Part shown: positions 5,493 through 12,018 of the stretch, in pieces | Layout: each line of letters starts with the position of its first letter | Position numbering within the stretch: position 1 is the first letter of the stretch | Source of the DNA: Candidatus Woesearchaeota archaeon | Lineage (GTDB): Archaea; Nanobdellota; Nanobdellia; Woesearchaeales; GW2011-AR4 | Assembly: GCA_016211245.1 (NCBI GenBank) | Contig: JACQSQ010000067.1 | Span: 1-12,018, forward strand | Length of the DNA stretch: 12,018 nucleotides | Direction: 5' to 3' | The notes under the pieces: model-generated | The model's input: only the letters and a program-made list of their open reading frames with translations | Told to the model about the DNA's origin: nothing | Databases searched by the model: none | Made by a program: the position numbers and the translations under genes

Positions 5493-6400
5493 TTGCCTTT
5501 TTCTGCGCGCAGCAGCGCCTTAAGGGAGCATATGGCAACTTCAATCTGCCTGTTGTTTGGCTCCTGCGTTGTTATCTTCTGCAGCCATAACCCTGGCAAT
5601 GAGATTATCCTGAAAAGCGTATTATTTTTTCTCTTGTCGCTCGCTTTCAGCAATTCGTAGGAAATGCCGGCAATCACTGGTATTAGCAGGATTCTTAATG
5701 GAATCAGGATGCCCTTTCTTACCCAAAAGCTCAGCTTCGAAAAGTCTGGAAAATAATGCAGGATTAACGAAGGCAATATGGAAAATACCAAAATGCTTAC
5801 GGTAAACACTATCAATAAAAATGAAGTTCCGCATCGTGGATGCAATGTTGTGAACTTCCTTACGTTTCCGATGCTTAACTCATTTCCTTCCTCGTAGCAA
5901 TGGATTGCCTTGTGCTCCGCCCCGTGGTACTGAAACAGAACTTTCACGTCCTTCATGAAAGAAATTGCAAGAATATAAGCCAGGAAAATCAATATTCTTA
6001 TCACTCCATCAACAACATTAAACAAGATAGGATCTTTCTCCTCGGCGAAGCCGGCAAGGTTTGTGAGAAAATATGGCAGCGCAATCATGAACAAGATTGC
6101 AACGGCAAAAGCCCCGACAGCAACGGAAGCAAGCTCTTTTTTTGTTGCCTTTTCCTGCCCGCCCGCTTGCTCAGCAGACCACATCAGCGATTTTATCCCG
6201 ATGACAAGCATGTCAACCAAATTAACAAAGCCCCTTATGAATGGAAATTTCCAGATTTTGCCGGGTTTGGAGGGAATTCCGCAGTTTTTTGACACTATAT
6301 TCTTGCCTTTCCTGACAGCAACAACATACTTTTTTGGGCCTCTTATCATGACGCCTTCTATTACAGCCTGGCCGCCAATATTGAGTTTTTTATTTTCCAT
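5489..6400 (-). CDS. DUF1385 (YqhQ-like) multi-pass membrane protein
   Basis: 303 residues, the usual family size; function not established. Conserved blocks are visible: GGQAVIEGVMIRGP (9-22) at the N-terminus, FPFIRGFVNL (52-61), YHGAEHKAIHCYE (158-170) and HPRCGTSF (187-194). The His/Glu-rich HGAEH block and HPRCG look like a metal or active site, which is inference. Hydrophobic segments at about 92-112, 128-150, 194-215 and 229-247 suggest four membrane spans. The ATG at 6400 is exactly placed for a leaderless message from the TATA box at 6423-6430. Its stop overlaps the start of the YhbY-like gene by ATGA, so the two form a translationally coupled pair. The family is commonest in bacteria; its presence here may reflect old transfer. 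Confidence 0.93.
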   Translation of the reverse strand: MENKKLNIGGQAVIEGVMIRGPKKYVVAVRKGKNIVSKNCGIPSKPGKIWKFPFIRGFVNLVDMLVIGIKSLMWSAEQAGGQEKATKKELASVAVGAFAVAILFMIALPYFLTNLAGFAEEKDPILFNVVDGVIRILIFLAYILAISFMKDVKVLFQYHGAEHKAIHCYEEGNELSIGNVRKFTTLHPRCGTSFLLIVFTVSILVFSILPSLILHYFPDFSKLSFWVRKGILIPLRILLIPVIAGISYELLKASDKRKNNTLFRIISLPGLWLQKITTQEPNNRQIEVAICSLKALLRAEKGK

Positions 6401-6422
6401 TACATCTTGAATTTTATTTTGT

Positions 6423-6430
6423 TTTAAATA
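6423..6430 (-). promoter_or_regulatory. TATA box for DUF1385 (leaderless)
   Basis: TATTTAAA on the minus strand is centred 26 nt from the ATG at 6400, the textbook spacing for a leaderless archaeal mRNA. Confidence 0.75.
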
Positions 6431-6472
6431 GTTATTGATTTAAGGTTGGAAAATAAGATAATTTAGAAAATT

Positions 6473-6480
6473 ATTTATAC
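6473..6480 (+). promoter_or_regulatory. TATA box in front of a 24-codon ORF
   Basis: ATTTATAC is centred near 6476, predicting a start near 6502, directly at the ATG at 6503. It is divergent from the DUF1385 promoter about 50 bp away. Confidence 0.55.
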
Positions 6481-6502
6481 TAGGCTGCTAAATTAACAAA
6501 AG

Positions 6503-6577
6503 ATGGGATTAAAAGAACTTGCTGAAAGGGCTCTAATGGGAGCCAGTTATGACAGAACACAAACACATCAAAGTTGA
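6503..6577 (+). CDS. Possible leaderless 24-residue microprotein
   Basis: The ORF encodes MGLKELAERALMGASYDRTQ followed by THQS and a TGA stop. Support is positional: its ATG sits exactly where transcription from the TATA box at 6473-6480 should start, as for the confirmed leaderless genes here. The first 13 residues could form an amphipathic helix. An internal inverted repeat, GGCTC/GAGCC, could alternatively be part of a small RNA. No homolog is recognised. It lies between divergent DUF1385 and nrdR, in the 245-bp gap that otherwise holds only promoters. Confidence 0.35.
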   Translation: MGLKELAERALMGASYDRTQTHQS

Positions 6578-6615
6578 GATAAGCAATACTTAGCTAATCT
6601 TTCTTATCCAAAACC

Positions 6616-6623
6616 TTTATATT
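6616..6623 (+). promoter_or_regulatory. TATA box for nrdR (leaderless)
   Basis: TTTATATT is centred 26 nt upstream of the ATG at 6646. I saw no convincing NrdR-box palindrome next to it, so autoregulation is not supported. Confidence 0.75.
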
Positions 6624-6645
6624 CATTCTAAAATAAACTGCTTTT

Positions 6646-7098
6646 ATGAAATGCCCTTACTGCAATTACGAGGAAACCCAGGTCATAGACACAAGAGACA
6701 CTGAAAATCTTGAGTCAACGAGAAGAAGGCGGGAATGCATGAAATGCGGCAAGCGCTTTACAACTTATGAGAGAGTTGAAGAGGCTGATATAATTGTTGT
6801 CAAGAAAGACGGCAGAAGGGAAAGATTCCAGAGGCAGAAAGTCCTTAACGGCATTGTAGAGGCATGCGAGAAAAGAGCAATTCCTTTGGAGAAAATAGAA
6901 AAGCTCGTTGATGAGCTTGAATCTGACTTAAGGAAAAGGGATTCTGTCGAGGTTGAAAGCAAAGTAGTTGGGGAGCTAGTTATGAAAAAGCTCAGGAGTT
7001 TGGACAAAGTCGCTTACATAAGGTTTGCTTCTGTCTACAGGGAATTTGAAGACCTTGATAGGTTCACAGAAGAATTAGAAAAATTGCAGAAGAAGTAA
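6646..7098 (+). CDS. nrdR: Transcriptional repressor NrdR
   Basis: Zinc- and nucleotide-binding regulator of ribonucleotide reductase genes, 150 residues, standard length. The N-terminal zinc ribbon is intact: CPYC (residues 3-6) and CMKCGKRF (31-38), with the usual IDTRDTENLESTRRRREC between them. The ATP-cone domain follows, about 49-139 (VVKKDGRRERFQRQKVLNGI; VYREFEDLDRF). When dATP is high the cone is loaded and the protein represses reductase genes; none are in this window, so its targets are elsewhere. NrdR is mainly bacterial and patchy in archaea. It heads a cluster with a kinase and dCMP deaminase, which fits control of dNTP supply. The message is predicted leaderless. Confidence 0.96.
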   Translation: MKCPYCNYEETQVIDTRDTENLESTRRRRECMKCGKRFTTYERVEEADIIVVKKDGRRERFQRQKVLNGIVEACEKRAIPLEKIEKLVDELESDLRKRDSVEVESKVVGELVMKKLRSLDKVAYIRFASVYREFEDLDRFTEELEKLQKK

Positions 7099-7112
7099 AT
7101 TAAAGGGAAAGA

Positions 7113-7120
7113 ATTAAAAG
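7113..7120 (+). promoter_or_regulatory. TATA-like box for the kinase gene
   Basis: ATTAAAAG is centred about 26 nt upstream of the ATG at 7142, in the 43-nt gap after nrdR. It is a weaker match than the neighbouring boxes. Confidence 0.45.
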
Positions 7121-7141
7121 TATTTGTGTTTTTCTTTGATT

Positions 7142-7732
7142 ATGATTATCGGCCTAACCGGAAAAAACGCAGCAGGAAAAGGCGAAGCAGCCAATTACTT
7201 GAAGTCAAAAGGGTTTATTTATTATTCCCTTTCTGATATTATAAGAGAAGAAGCAACTAAAAGAAAATTGGAGCATTCAAGGGAGAATTTAATCAATTTA
7301 GGAAATGAATTAAGGGAAAATTTTGGGCCGAATTACCTTGCACAGCAGATTAATAATAAAATAAAAGCTAAATTAAAAAATAATCCAAAACAAAACTTTG
7401 CAATAGACAGCATAAGAAGCCCTTTCGAGGCAAAAGAATTGATGAAAAACAATGATTTTTTTCTTGTCGGGGTTGATGCGCCCATAGAATTAAGATTCAA
7501 AAGGCTGCTTGAAAGGAACAGGCTGGGAGATGCAAAAACGCTTGAGGAATTCAAGGCGCAGGAGCAAAGGGAAAATTTAAAAAGCGACACAAATCAGCAG
7601 TTGGATGAGACATTCAGAATGCCTGGGGAAATTATATTGAACAGCGGAACTCTGGGCGAGCTTCATGCAAAAATTGACGATTTATTAAATCATCTTGAGA
7701 GAAAAAAGAAAAGGCAGGTTTCAAGGAACTAA
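7142..7732 (+). CDS. P-loop nucleotide kinase-like protein (UPF0200/dephospho-CoA kinase-like)
   Basis: 196 residues with a Walker A loop at the N-terminus, MIIGLTGKNAAGKGE (G7 to G14), of the adenylate-kinase GKG type rather than GKS/T. Other blocks: YYSLSDIIREEATKR, NLGNELRENFGPNYLA, AIDSIRSPFEAKEL and VDAPIELRFKRLLERNRLGD, where the Arg-rich stretch resembles a lid. The layout resembles archaeal UPF0200 kinases and also phage/bacterial dNMP and dephospho-CoA kinases; substrate is unproven. Position between nrdR and dCMP deaminase favours a nucleotide monophosphate. Start: the frame opens earlier with a TTG at 7124, but ATG at 7142 puts the P-loop at the very N-terminus, as usual. Its stop is one base from the next ATG, so the two are co-transcribed. 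Confidence 0.85.
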   Translation: MIIGLTGKNAAGKGEAANYLKSKGFIYYSLSDIIREEATKRKLEHSRENLINLGNELRENFGPNYLAQQINNKIKAKLKNNPKQNFAIDSIRSPFEAKELMKNNDFFLVGVDAPIELRFKRLLERNRLGDAKTLEEFKAQEQRENLKSDTNQQLDETFRMPGEIILNSGTLGELHAKIDDLLNHLERKKKRQVSRN

Positions 7733-7733
7733 A

Positions 7734-8171
7734 ATGGCAAGGGCAAGCTGGGAGCAGTATTTCATGAACATTGCGAAGGAAGTCGCTTCTAGAAGCACCT
7801 GCGACAGGAAGCATGTAGGCGCGCTTATAGTGAGGGACAAGACGATACTTTCTACAGGGTATAATGGAAGCATAAGGGGAATGCCGCACTGCGATGACGT
7901 TGGCCACATGATAGAAGACGGCCACTGCGTTGCAACCATTCACGCCGAAACAAATGCAATACTGCAGGCAGCAAAGAACGGAGTCATGATAGACAAGTCA
8001 GAAGTTTATATCACAGCAAGCCCATGCTGGCCATGCTTCAAGATGCTTGCAAATGCTGGAATAAAAAAAATCTATTACGGGGAATTCTACAGGGACGAAA
8101 GGATATTTGACGTTGCAAAAAGAATAGGAATTGAACTGATACACATTCCGGTGGAGCAGAAAGAGTTGTGA
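7734..8171 (+). CDS. Deoxycytidylate (dCMP) deaminase
   Basis: Converts dCMP to dUMP, the substrate of thymidylate synthase. 145 residues. The zinc site is complete: His70 and catalytic Glu72 in HAETN, Cys98 and Cys101 in PCWPC. Typical flanking motifs include ASRSTCDRKHVGALIV (18-33), STGYNGSIRGMPHC (40-53) and IKKIYYGEFYRDE. Pattern and size fit the ComEB-type dCMP deaminase rather than tRNA adenosine or cytidine deaminases. The ATG at 7734 lies one base after the kinase stop, with AAGGA at 7723-7727 as ribosome binding site; an in-frame codon at 7695 would overlap the kinase and adds a basic extension not seen in the family. It ends 9 bp from the convergent M16 gene stop. Confidence 0.95.
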   Translation: MARASWEQYFMNIAKEVASRSTCDRKHVGALIVRDKTILSTGYNGSIRGMPHCDDVGHMIEDGHCVATIHAETNAILQAAKNGVMIDKSEVYITASPCWPCFKMLANAGIKKIYYGEFYRDERIFDVAKRIGIELIHIPVEQKEL

Positions 8172-8180
8172 TTAGAATTA

Positions 8181-9470
8181 TTAAGGCAGAATTGGGTTTC
8201 TGACTAGAAGAACATATTTCCCAGTTTCTCTATCATTGGGTAAATGACGTTCTGCAACTTCCCTAATTTGTTCTGGAGTCACTGCCGAAATTCTTCTGAA
8301 CCATTCATCAGGGGTGATGCCTGTTTCAAATACCCCCTCTATTAGGTGTGCGCTACCACTACTATGTTCTAATTTTCTCAATGTTCTGTAATAAAGATCG
8401 TCTGTCAGTGTATCAAGCTCTGTTCTACTTATTGGTTCTGTTCGCAGTCTTGCCATTTCTCGGAAAATTGTATCTATAACTCTTTCAACCTGTCTCGCTC
8501 TTACAGGCCCTTTTATTTCTATAAATCCTCTATTGAACGATCCTAAATATCCTCCCTCTATTTCATAAGCTAGGCCATCACGGTCGCTAATAACTTTAAA
8601 TAATCTTGAATCTGTGTACGAGATCAATGAATGTGCCAGTAATTCCAGGGCAGATCCTACTTGTGATAAGAAGGGTGGAACAATAATGCCCAGTCGTAAA
8701 TCTGCTTTAGTATCTTCTGGATAATCATGATCATGTAACTCTTGAGCATCCCTATATAACAAAACTTTGTCGGGTAGTGGTCTAATTGATGGAAACTGAA
8801 AATCCGTTGAATATCCAGGTGAAATATTTCCAAAATATCTTTCTATAATTGCTTCTATGTTTGAAGGCAAAGGTCCTGCTACGATCAAACGAGTATTATT
8901 CGGGTGATACCCTCTGGCATGGAAACTCCTTAAATCATCGATAGTAACACTTCTTACTACTTCTTCACGGCCATGAATTGAAAGGTTACAAGGGTGATCC
9001 CCAAAAAGAGCATCATGATAGTCCTGCTTATCTTCAAAATCTGGCATACTTTTTTCATCTGCAATTTCTCTTAGAATTCGTCCACGCTGACTTTCGACTC
9101 TGGACACATCAAACCTAGGGTTAAACGGCACATCTGAAAGATAGTCTAGTGCAATTTCAAGTCTATTAGGAATTACTCCAATTGGAATAGAAACCCAGTC
9201 GACATCGACTTCAGGAATATGGTATCCGAATTTAGCCCTTATTACGTCAGCTTCCTCTGCAGTCCTTTTTTTAGAACCATCCACCATTATCTTATGCTCG
9301 ACAAAATGTCCAATACCCTCTTCCCCTTTATTTTCATGAACTCGGGCATGCAGGATTGTAAGTCTGATGGAAGTTGTCAACCCAGGATGATTTTGCAATG
9401 CTACGCTGAGACCATTGTACAAAGAGTATCTTTTAAAATTACCATTAAACATTCCGTAGATCGGATTCAT
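8181..9470 (-). CDS. M16 family zinc metallopeptidase
   Basis: 429 residues, the single-chain size of processing-peptidase-like M16 enzymes, which cleave peptides inside a closing chamber. The inverted zinc motif HFVEH is at 55-59 (H55, E58, H59), followed by the usual GSKKRTAEEA. The third ligand is probably Glu135 in RILREIADE, 76 residues after His59. The second half (about 225-429) is the inactive partner domain, with DGLAYEIEGGY (around 300) and a C-terminal helical part. There is no signal peptide. An AAGGAG site 8 nt before the ATG and a TATA box further up imply a short leader, unlike most genes here. Arg codons include CGT and CGA and Ile is mostly ATT, unlike EF-2 or nrdR, which hints at separate ancestry. 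It follows the M29 gene on the same strand. Confidence 0.93.
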   Translation of the reverse strand: MNPIYGMFNGNFKRYSLYNGLSVALQNHPGLTTSIRLTILHARVHENKGEEGIGHFVEHKIMVDGSKKRTAEEADVIRAKFGYHIPEVDVDWVSIPIGVIPNRLEIALDYLSDVPFNPRFDVSRVESQRGRILREIADEKSMPDFEDKQDYHDALFGDHPCNLSIHGREEVVRSVTIDDLRSFHARGYHPNNTRLIVAGPLPSNIEAIIERYFGNISPGYSTDFQFPSIRPLPDKVLLYRDAQELHDHDYPEDTKADLRLGIIVPPFLSQVGSALELLAHSLISYTDSRLFKVISDRDGLAYEIEGGYLGSFNRGFIEIKGPVRARQVERVIDTIFREMARLRTEPISRTELDTLTDDLYYRTLRKLEHSSGSAHLIEGVFETGITPDEWFRRISAVTPEQIREVAERHLPNDRETGKYVLLVRNPILP

Positions 9471-9478
9471 TATTCCAA

Positions 9479-9484
9479 CTCCTT
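9479..9484 (-). promoter_or_regulatory. Shine-Dalgarno site of the M16 gene
   Basis: AAGGAG on the minus strand, 8 nt before the ATG at 9470. It is one of only two strong sites of this kind in the window; most other genes look leaderless. Confidence 0.7.
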
Positions 9485-9507
9485 AAATTAAGTAATTATT
9501 GCAATTG

Positions 9508-9515
9508 TTTATAAA
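9508..9515 (-). promoter_or_regulatory. TATA box for the M16 gene
   Basis: TTTATAAA is centred near 9511, predicting a transcript start near 9485 and a leader of about 15 nt carrying the AAGGAG. It gives the M16 gene its own promoter, separate from M29. Confidence 0.6.
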
Positions 9516-9568
9516 TTTTTCATTTAATAAATAAATATAATCAACCTTGGGCAAAAAATTATATTATT

Positions 9569-10696
9569 CTAAACCAACCATACTCCATTTCTCTGCATAG
9601 GTTTTCCATTAACATAAATTGTACCGCCAGGATTTCCATTGATGGGCCTTAATTCACACACCAAATCCCAGTGCAGTTCTGATTTATTTAATCCTCCACC
9701 TTTCCATAAAGGATTGGCCGAAGGTTTATACGAATCGCCCAGCGCAAAATGAACTGTTCCCATTATTTTTTCATCAAATAACAGATTGTCAATATATTGT
9801 ATAATGCCACGATTGAGTCCAACTCCAAACTCACCGAGAATTCTTGCTCCATTTAGGGCCAGCATTTGCTCTAAATATTGATGATTTTGCTTGGCTGCAA
9901 ATTTTGTAATTCTTCCATTCTGAAATCTTAAATAGACTCCTAAAACTGTATTGCTATCGCGTGTGGCAGGATAGGGAAAGTAAACATACCCTTCTGTGGA
10001 ATCTTCAACTGGCCCGAAAAAGAATTCTCCATCCGGCAAATTATATTTTCCGTCACATACGTCCCCTCCTCTGTTTCTGAGGCTAAAACTTAAGTCTGTC
10101 AGTCCTGGCACATGCACGCGCACTTCCCTAGCATCATTAAAAATTTCCATATATCTTCTCATACCTATACCAATTCTGCCCCAGTCCTGAAGCATTGCAT
10201 TGAATGCCATATCTGAAAATTCATCTAATCTCATTCCAGCTTTTCTTGCTTCTCCTGGGCATGGAAATGCAAGAAGATTCCATTTTATGCCAGGGAATTT
10301 ATCGCCATCGCCTGTAATCCTGTCTCTTACAGGAGATTCAACTATCCTCTCATAAGTAGCAATCTTGGAAGGGTCAACGCCTTTTAAGTAGAAAGGGTAG
10401 GATTCCGAATCAACTCTTATACTTGCAGTTGCTTGCTCAGCAAGCCTGCATAACCTATCGGACTCTGCTGTGAATTCTGCTGGATCACACCTTTCAATGA
10501 AGGAACGCAATTCTTCTGGAGAATGGTATTCGGTAATAATTGTCGCTCCTCTTTGCATTGCGCGCTTAGCAACAAGATCAACGAATTCCTGAAAAAATCT
10601 ATCTGATCTGATTAAAAGTACATCTTCTGGAACTATTCCTACAGAATGCGCAACTACTAACTCTGCCAATTGCTCTGCTCTTTCATCTAAGCCCAT
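9569..10696 (-). CDS. M29 family aminopeptidase (thermophilic aminopeptidase type)
   Basis: Two-metal aminopeptidase that trims N-terminal residues from peptides in the cytoplasm. 375 residues, slightly short of the roughly 400 usual. The N-terminal domain begins RAEQLAELVVAHSVGIVPEDVLLI. All expected metal-site elements are in order: Glu224 in LPDGEFF, Glu289 in LGEFGVGLN, His316 in GTVHFALGDSY with Tyr323, and His342/Asp344 in SELHWDL. Spacing matches the family's Glu-Glu-His-Tyr-His-Asp series. The ATG at 10696 sits exactly 26 nt from a TATA box, so the mRNA is probably leaderless. It lies upstream of M16 on the same strand with a 98-bp gap, so the pair could serve in staged peptide breakdown, which is inference. 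Confidence 0.94.
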   Translation of the reverse strand: MGLDERAEQLAELVVAHSVGIVPEDVLLIRSDRFFQEFVDLVAKRAMQRGATIITEYHSPEELRSFIERCDPAEFTAESDRLCRLAEQATASIRVDSESYPFYLKGVDPSKIATYERIVESPVRDRITGDGDKFPGIKWNLLAFPCPGEARKAGMRLDEFSDMAFNAMLQDWGRIGIGMRRYMEIFNDAREVRVHVPGLTDLSFSLRNRGGDVCDGKYNLPDGEFFFGPVEDSTEGYVYFPYPATRDSNTVLGVYLRFQNGRITKFAAKQNHQYLEQMLALNGARILGEFGVGLNRGIIQYIDNLLFDEKIMGTVHFALGDSYKPSANPLWKGGGLNKSELHWDLVCELRPINGNPGGTIYVNGKPMQRNGVWLV

Positions 10697-10718
10697 TCCA
10701 TAAAGAACAGATTATTGC

Positions 10719-10726
10719 TTTATAAA
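10719..10726 (-). promoter_or_regulatory. TATA box for the M29 gene (leaderless)
   Basis: TTTATAAA is centred 26 nt upstream of the ATG at 10696. Confidence 0.7.
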
Positions 10727-10798
10727 TATTTTGTAAATATTTATTTAATAGTAGTAAAAATTTTACTCGCCTAGTATTCAAATTTATTTCAGAAAACT

Positions 10799-10807
10799 AT
10801 ATATACT
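10799..10807 (+). promoter_or_regulatory. TATA box for lactate dehydrogenase (leaderless)
   Basis: TATATATAC is centred about 25 nt upstream of the ATG at 10828. It shares the 131-bp divergent gap with the M29 promoter. Confidence 0.75.
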
Positions 10808-10827
10808 AACTTTATAAGTGAATAGTT

Positions 10828-11763
10828 ATGCCCAAAACATCCTCCAAAATCGCAATTATAGGCGCTGGTTTTGTAGGAAGCACTTCTGCCTATGCATGCC
10901 TGATTGAAGGGGTCGCTTCCGAAATTGCCTTGATTGATGTAAACAGGGAAAAGGCGGAGGGGGAGGCAATGGACTTGCAGCACGGCTTGCAGTTCAAGCC
11001 TAACACGAAGGTGGCTTTCGGAAGCGATTACGGCCTTTGCAAAGATGCAGATATTGTTGTGATAACGGCAGGCGCCCATCAAAAGCCGGGCGAGACAAGA
11101 ATTGACCTGGTCAAGAAGAATTCTGCAATCTTTAGGGAGATGATTCCGCAGATAACTTCAAACAACAATGACTGCATACTGCTGGTTGTATCAAACCCAC
11201 TGGACGTGTTGACTTACCTTGCTCTGAAATATTCAAAATTCCCGAGGCACAGGGTTATAGGTTCAGGAACAATCCTGGATACTGCAAGATTCAGATACCT
11301 GCTAGCGCAGCATTTTGAAGTCAGCCCGAACAGCGTGCACGCTTACATAATGGGGGAGCACGGCGACTCGTCATTTCCGGTATGGAGCACGGCCAACATC
11401 GCCGGAGTTTCATTGAAGAAATTGAAGAAATACAGCAAAAAATCAATGGATAAAATTTACGATGAAACCAAAAATGCAGCTTATGAGATAATTGCTAAGA
11501 AAGGCGCAACTTATTATGCAATCGGCCTTGGTGTTTCAAAGATTGTGAAGGCAATCCTGTCCAATCAGAATGAAGTTCTTGCGTTGTCATCATATCTTGA
11601 CAATTACCATGGAGTCAGTGATGTCTGCCTGAGCGTTCCGACCATTGTCAATAGAAGCGGAATAAAAGAGCATATCAAGCTTCCCTTGAATTTCTGGGAG
11701 AGGAGGCAGCTTAGAAAGTCTGCAGGCTTGATAAAGAAAGTAATTAAGGATTGCAATTGCTAG
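10828..11763 (+). CDS. ldh: L-lactate dehydrogenase
   Basis: NAD-dependent reduction of pyruvate to L-lactate, which regenerates NAD+ during fermentation. 311 residues, standard length. The Rossmann motif GAGFVG is at 12-17, with Asp37 at the end of the second strand favouring NAD over NADP. Substrate and catalytic residues are in place: Gln85 in HQKPGETR (the lactate-type residue where malate dehydrogenases have Arg), Arg91, Asn123 in SNPLD, Asp151 and Arg154 in LDTARFR, catalytic His178 in GEHGDSSFPVWS, and Thr228 in KGATYYAIG. Predicted leaderless. Its stop overlaps the stop of the convergent ThiF-like gene within CTAG. It fits a fermentative lifestyle together with peptide-degrading enzymes. 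Confidence 0.95.
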   Translation: MPKTSSKIAIIGAGFVGSTSAYACLIEGVASEIALIDVNREKAEGEAMDLQHGLQFKPNTKVAFGSDYGLCKDADIVVITAGAHQKPGETRIDLVKKNSAIFREMIPQITSNNNDCILLVVSNPLDVLTYLALKYSKFPRHRVIGSGTILDTARFRYLLAQHFEVSPNSVHAYIMGEHGDSSFPVWSTANIAGVSLKKLKKYSKKSMDKIYDETKNAAYEIIAKKGATYYAIGLGVSKIVKAILSNQNEVLALSSYLDNYHGVSDVCLSVPTIVNRSGIKEHIKLPLNFWERRQLRKSAGLIKKVIKDCNC

Positions 11764-12018
11764 TTTCCCACAATCTTAGAATACCAAGACTTTGCCTCTT
11801 TCTCGTCCTTTGCCTTTATCAATGCCCTCCCGTCCTGGAAAATCGTAAGCTTGTTGTCAAAATTAATGCAATAGCCGAAATCAATAACCATTCCGATTTT
11901 TTTAAGCTTAATTTTTAAATTCTTAAATTCATTTTCGCTAATTGATTTGTTTTTAATCTGGAAAATTTCATTCCCGCACATCTTTATTGTTTTTGAGGAT
12001 TTTTTGCCAGTCAGAAAT
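11760..12018 (-). CDS. ThiF/MoeB/HesA-family adenylyltransferase, C-terminal end; rest outside the window
   Basis: The frame is open to the window edge: in-frame codons upstream of the ATG at 11981 encode LTGKKSSKTIK, so this is the tail of a larger gene and not a 73-residue protein. Tail features of E1-like enzymes that activate ubiquitin-like or sulfur-carrier proteins: LTGKK, then CGNEIFQIK, and near the end LTIFQDGRALIKAKDEKEAKSWYSKIVG, which matches the family's closing FPDGRALI...A...Y.++.G pattern. The adenylation domain with its ATP site, active-site Cys and zinc Cys pairs would lie beyond the window. Whether it serves molybdopterin, thiamin, tRNA thiolation or protein tagging cannot be told from this end. 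Confidence 0.75.
   Translation of the reverse strand, partial: FLTGKKSSKTIKMCGNEIFQIKNKSISENEFKNLKIKLKKIGMVIDFGYCINFDNKLTIFQDGRALIKAKDEKEAKSWYSKIVGN

Noticed and set aside
10828..11763. Malate dehydrogenase
   Set aside because: The specificity position carries Gln (HQKPGETR) and the later Thr of KGATYY is present, which fits lactate rather than malate dehydrogenase.
1..12018. CRISPR array, insertion sequence or long direct repeats
   Set aside because: No regularly spaced repeats, terminal inverted repeats or transposase-like ORFs were seen. The weak likeness between 1650-1690 and 4506-4545 is too short and gapped to count.

Overview
The window reads as a piece of a small, compact archaeal chromosome, most likely from a DPANN-type lineage (Woesearchaeota/Pacearchaeota-like; this placement is inference). 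Archaeal marks are an EF-2 with the diphthamide-site motif, a Taw3 wybutosine enzyme, a Ser tRNA with a bulge-helix-bulge intron, heavy AGA/AGG arginine use, and TATA boxes centred about 26 nt upstream of start codons (leaderless transcripts). Gene ends abut or overlap: the convergent pair at 5233/5234, the CTAG shared by two stops at 11760-11763, and the ATGA overlap at 5489-5492. Several genes are bacterial in flavour: a secreted lytic transglycosylase, NrdR, DUF1385/YqhQ and an M16 peptidase.

Layout. 1-1561: C-terminal two-thirds of EF-2. 1568-2157: an unrecognised coding stretch split over two frames at a run of eight A. 2162-2848 (-): Taw3. 2896-3096: small zinc-ribbon protein. 3183-4025: secreted GH23-like lytic transglycosylase. 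4044-4149 (-): tRNA-Ser(UGA) with a 22-nt intron in the T loop. 4194-4394 (-): Trm112-like protein. 4395-4759: no confident protein gene; it holds a hairpin-rich, T-run-ended candidate RNA. 4760-5233: winged-helix-like protein. 5234-6400 (-): DUF1385 membrane protein followed, through an ATGA overlap, by a frameshifted CRS1/YhbY gene. 6411-6645: divergent promoter region with a possible 24-codon leaderless ORF. 6646-8171: NrdR, a P-loop kinase and dCMP deaminase, a deoxynucleotide cluster. 8181-10696 (-): M16 and M29 metallopeptidases. 10828-11763: L-lactate dehydrogenase. 11760-12018 (-): C-terminal end of a ThiF/MoeB-family enzyme.

How the genes fit together. One theme is translation and tRNA (EF-2, Taw3, tRNA-Ser, Trm112, YhbY). 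A second is dNTP supply: NrdR would control ribonucleotide reductase, dCMP deaminase makes dUMP for dTMP synthesis, and the kinase between them may phosphorylate a nucleotide. A third is peptide breakdown and fermentation (M16, M29, LDH), typical of a host- or community-dependent fermenter. The secreted transglycosylase suggests contact with bacterial cell walls. The most notable items are the T-loop tRNA intron, the archaeal transglycosylase, the unexplained structured RNA region and the two frame-disrupted genes.
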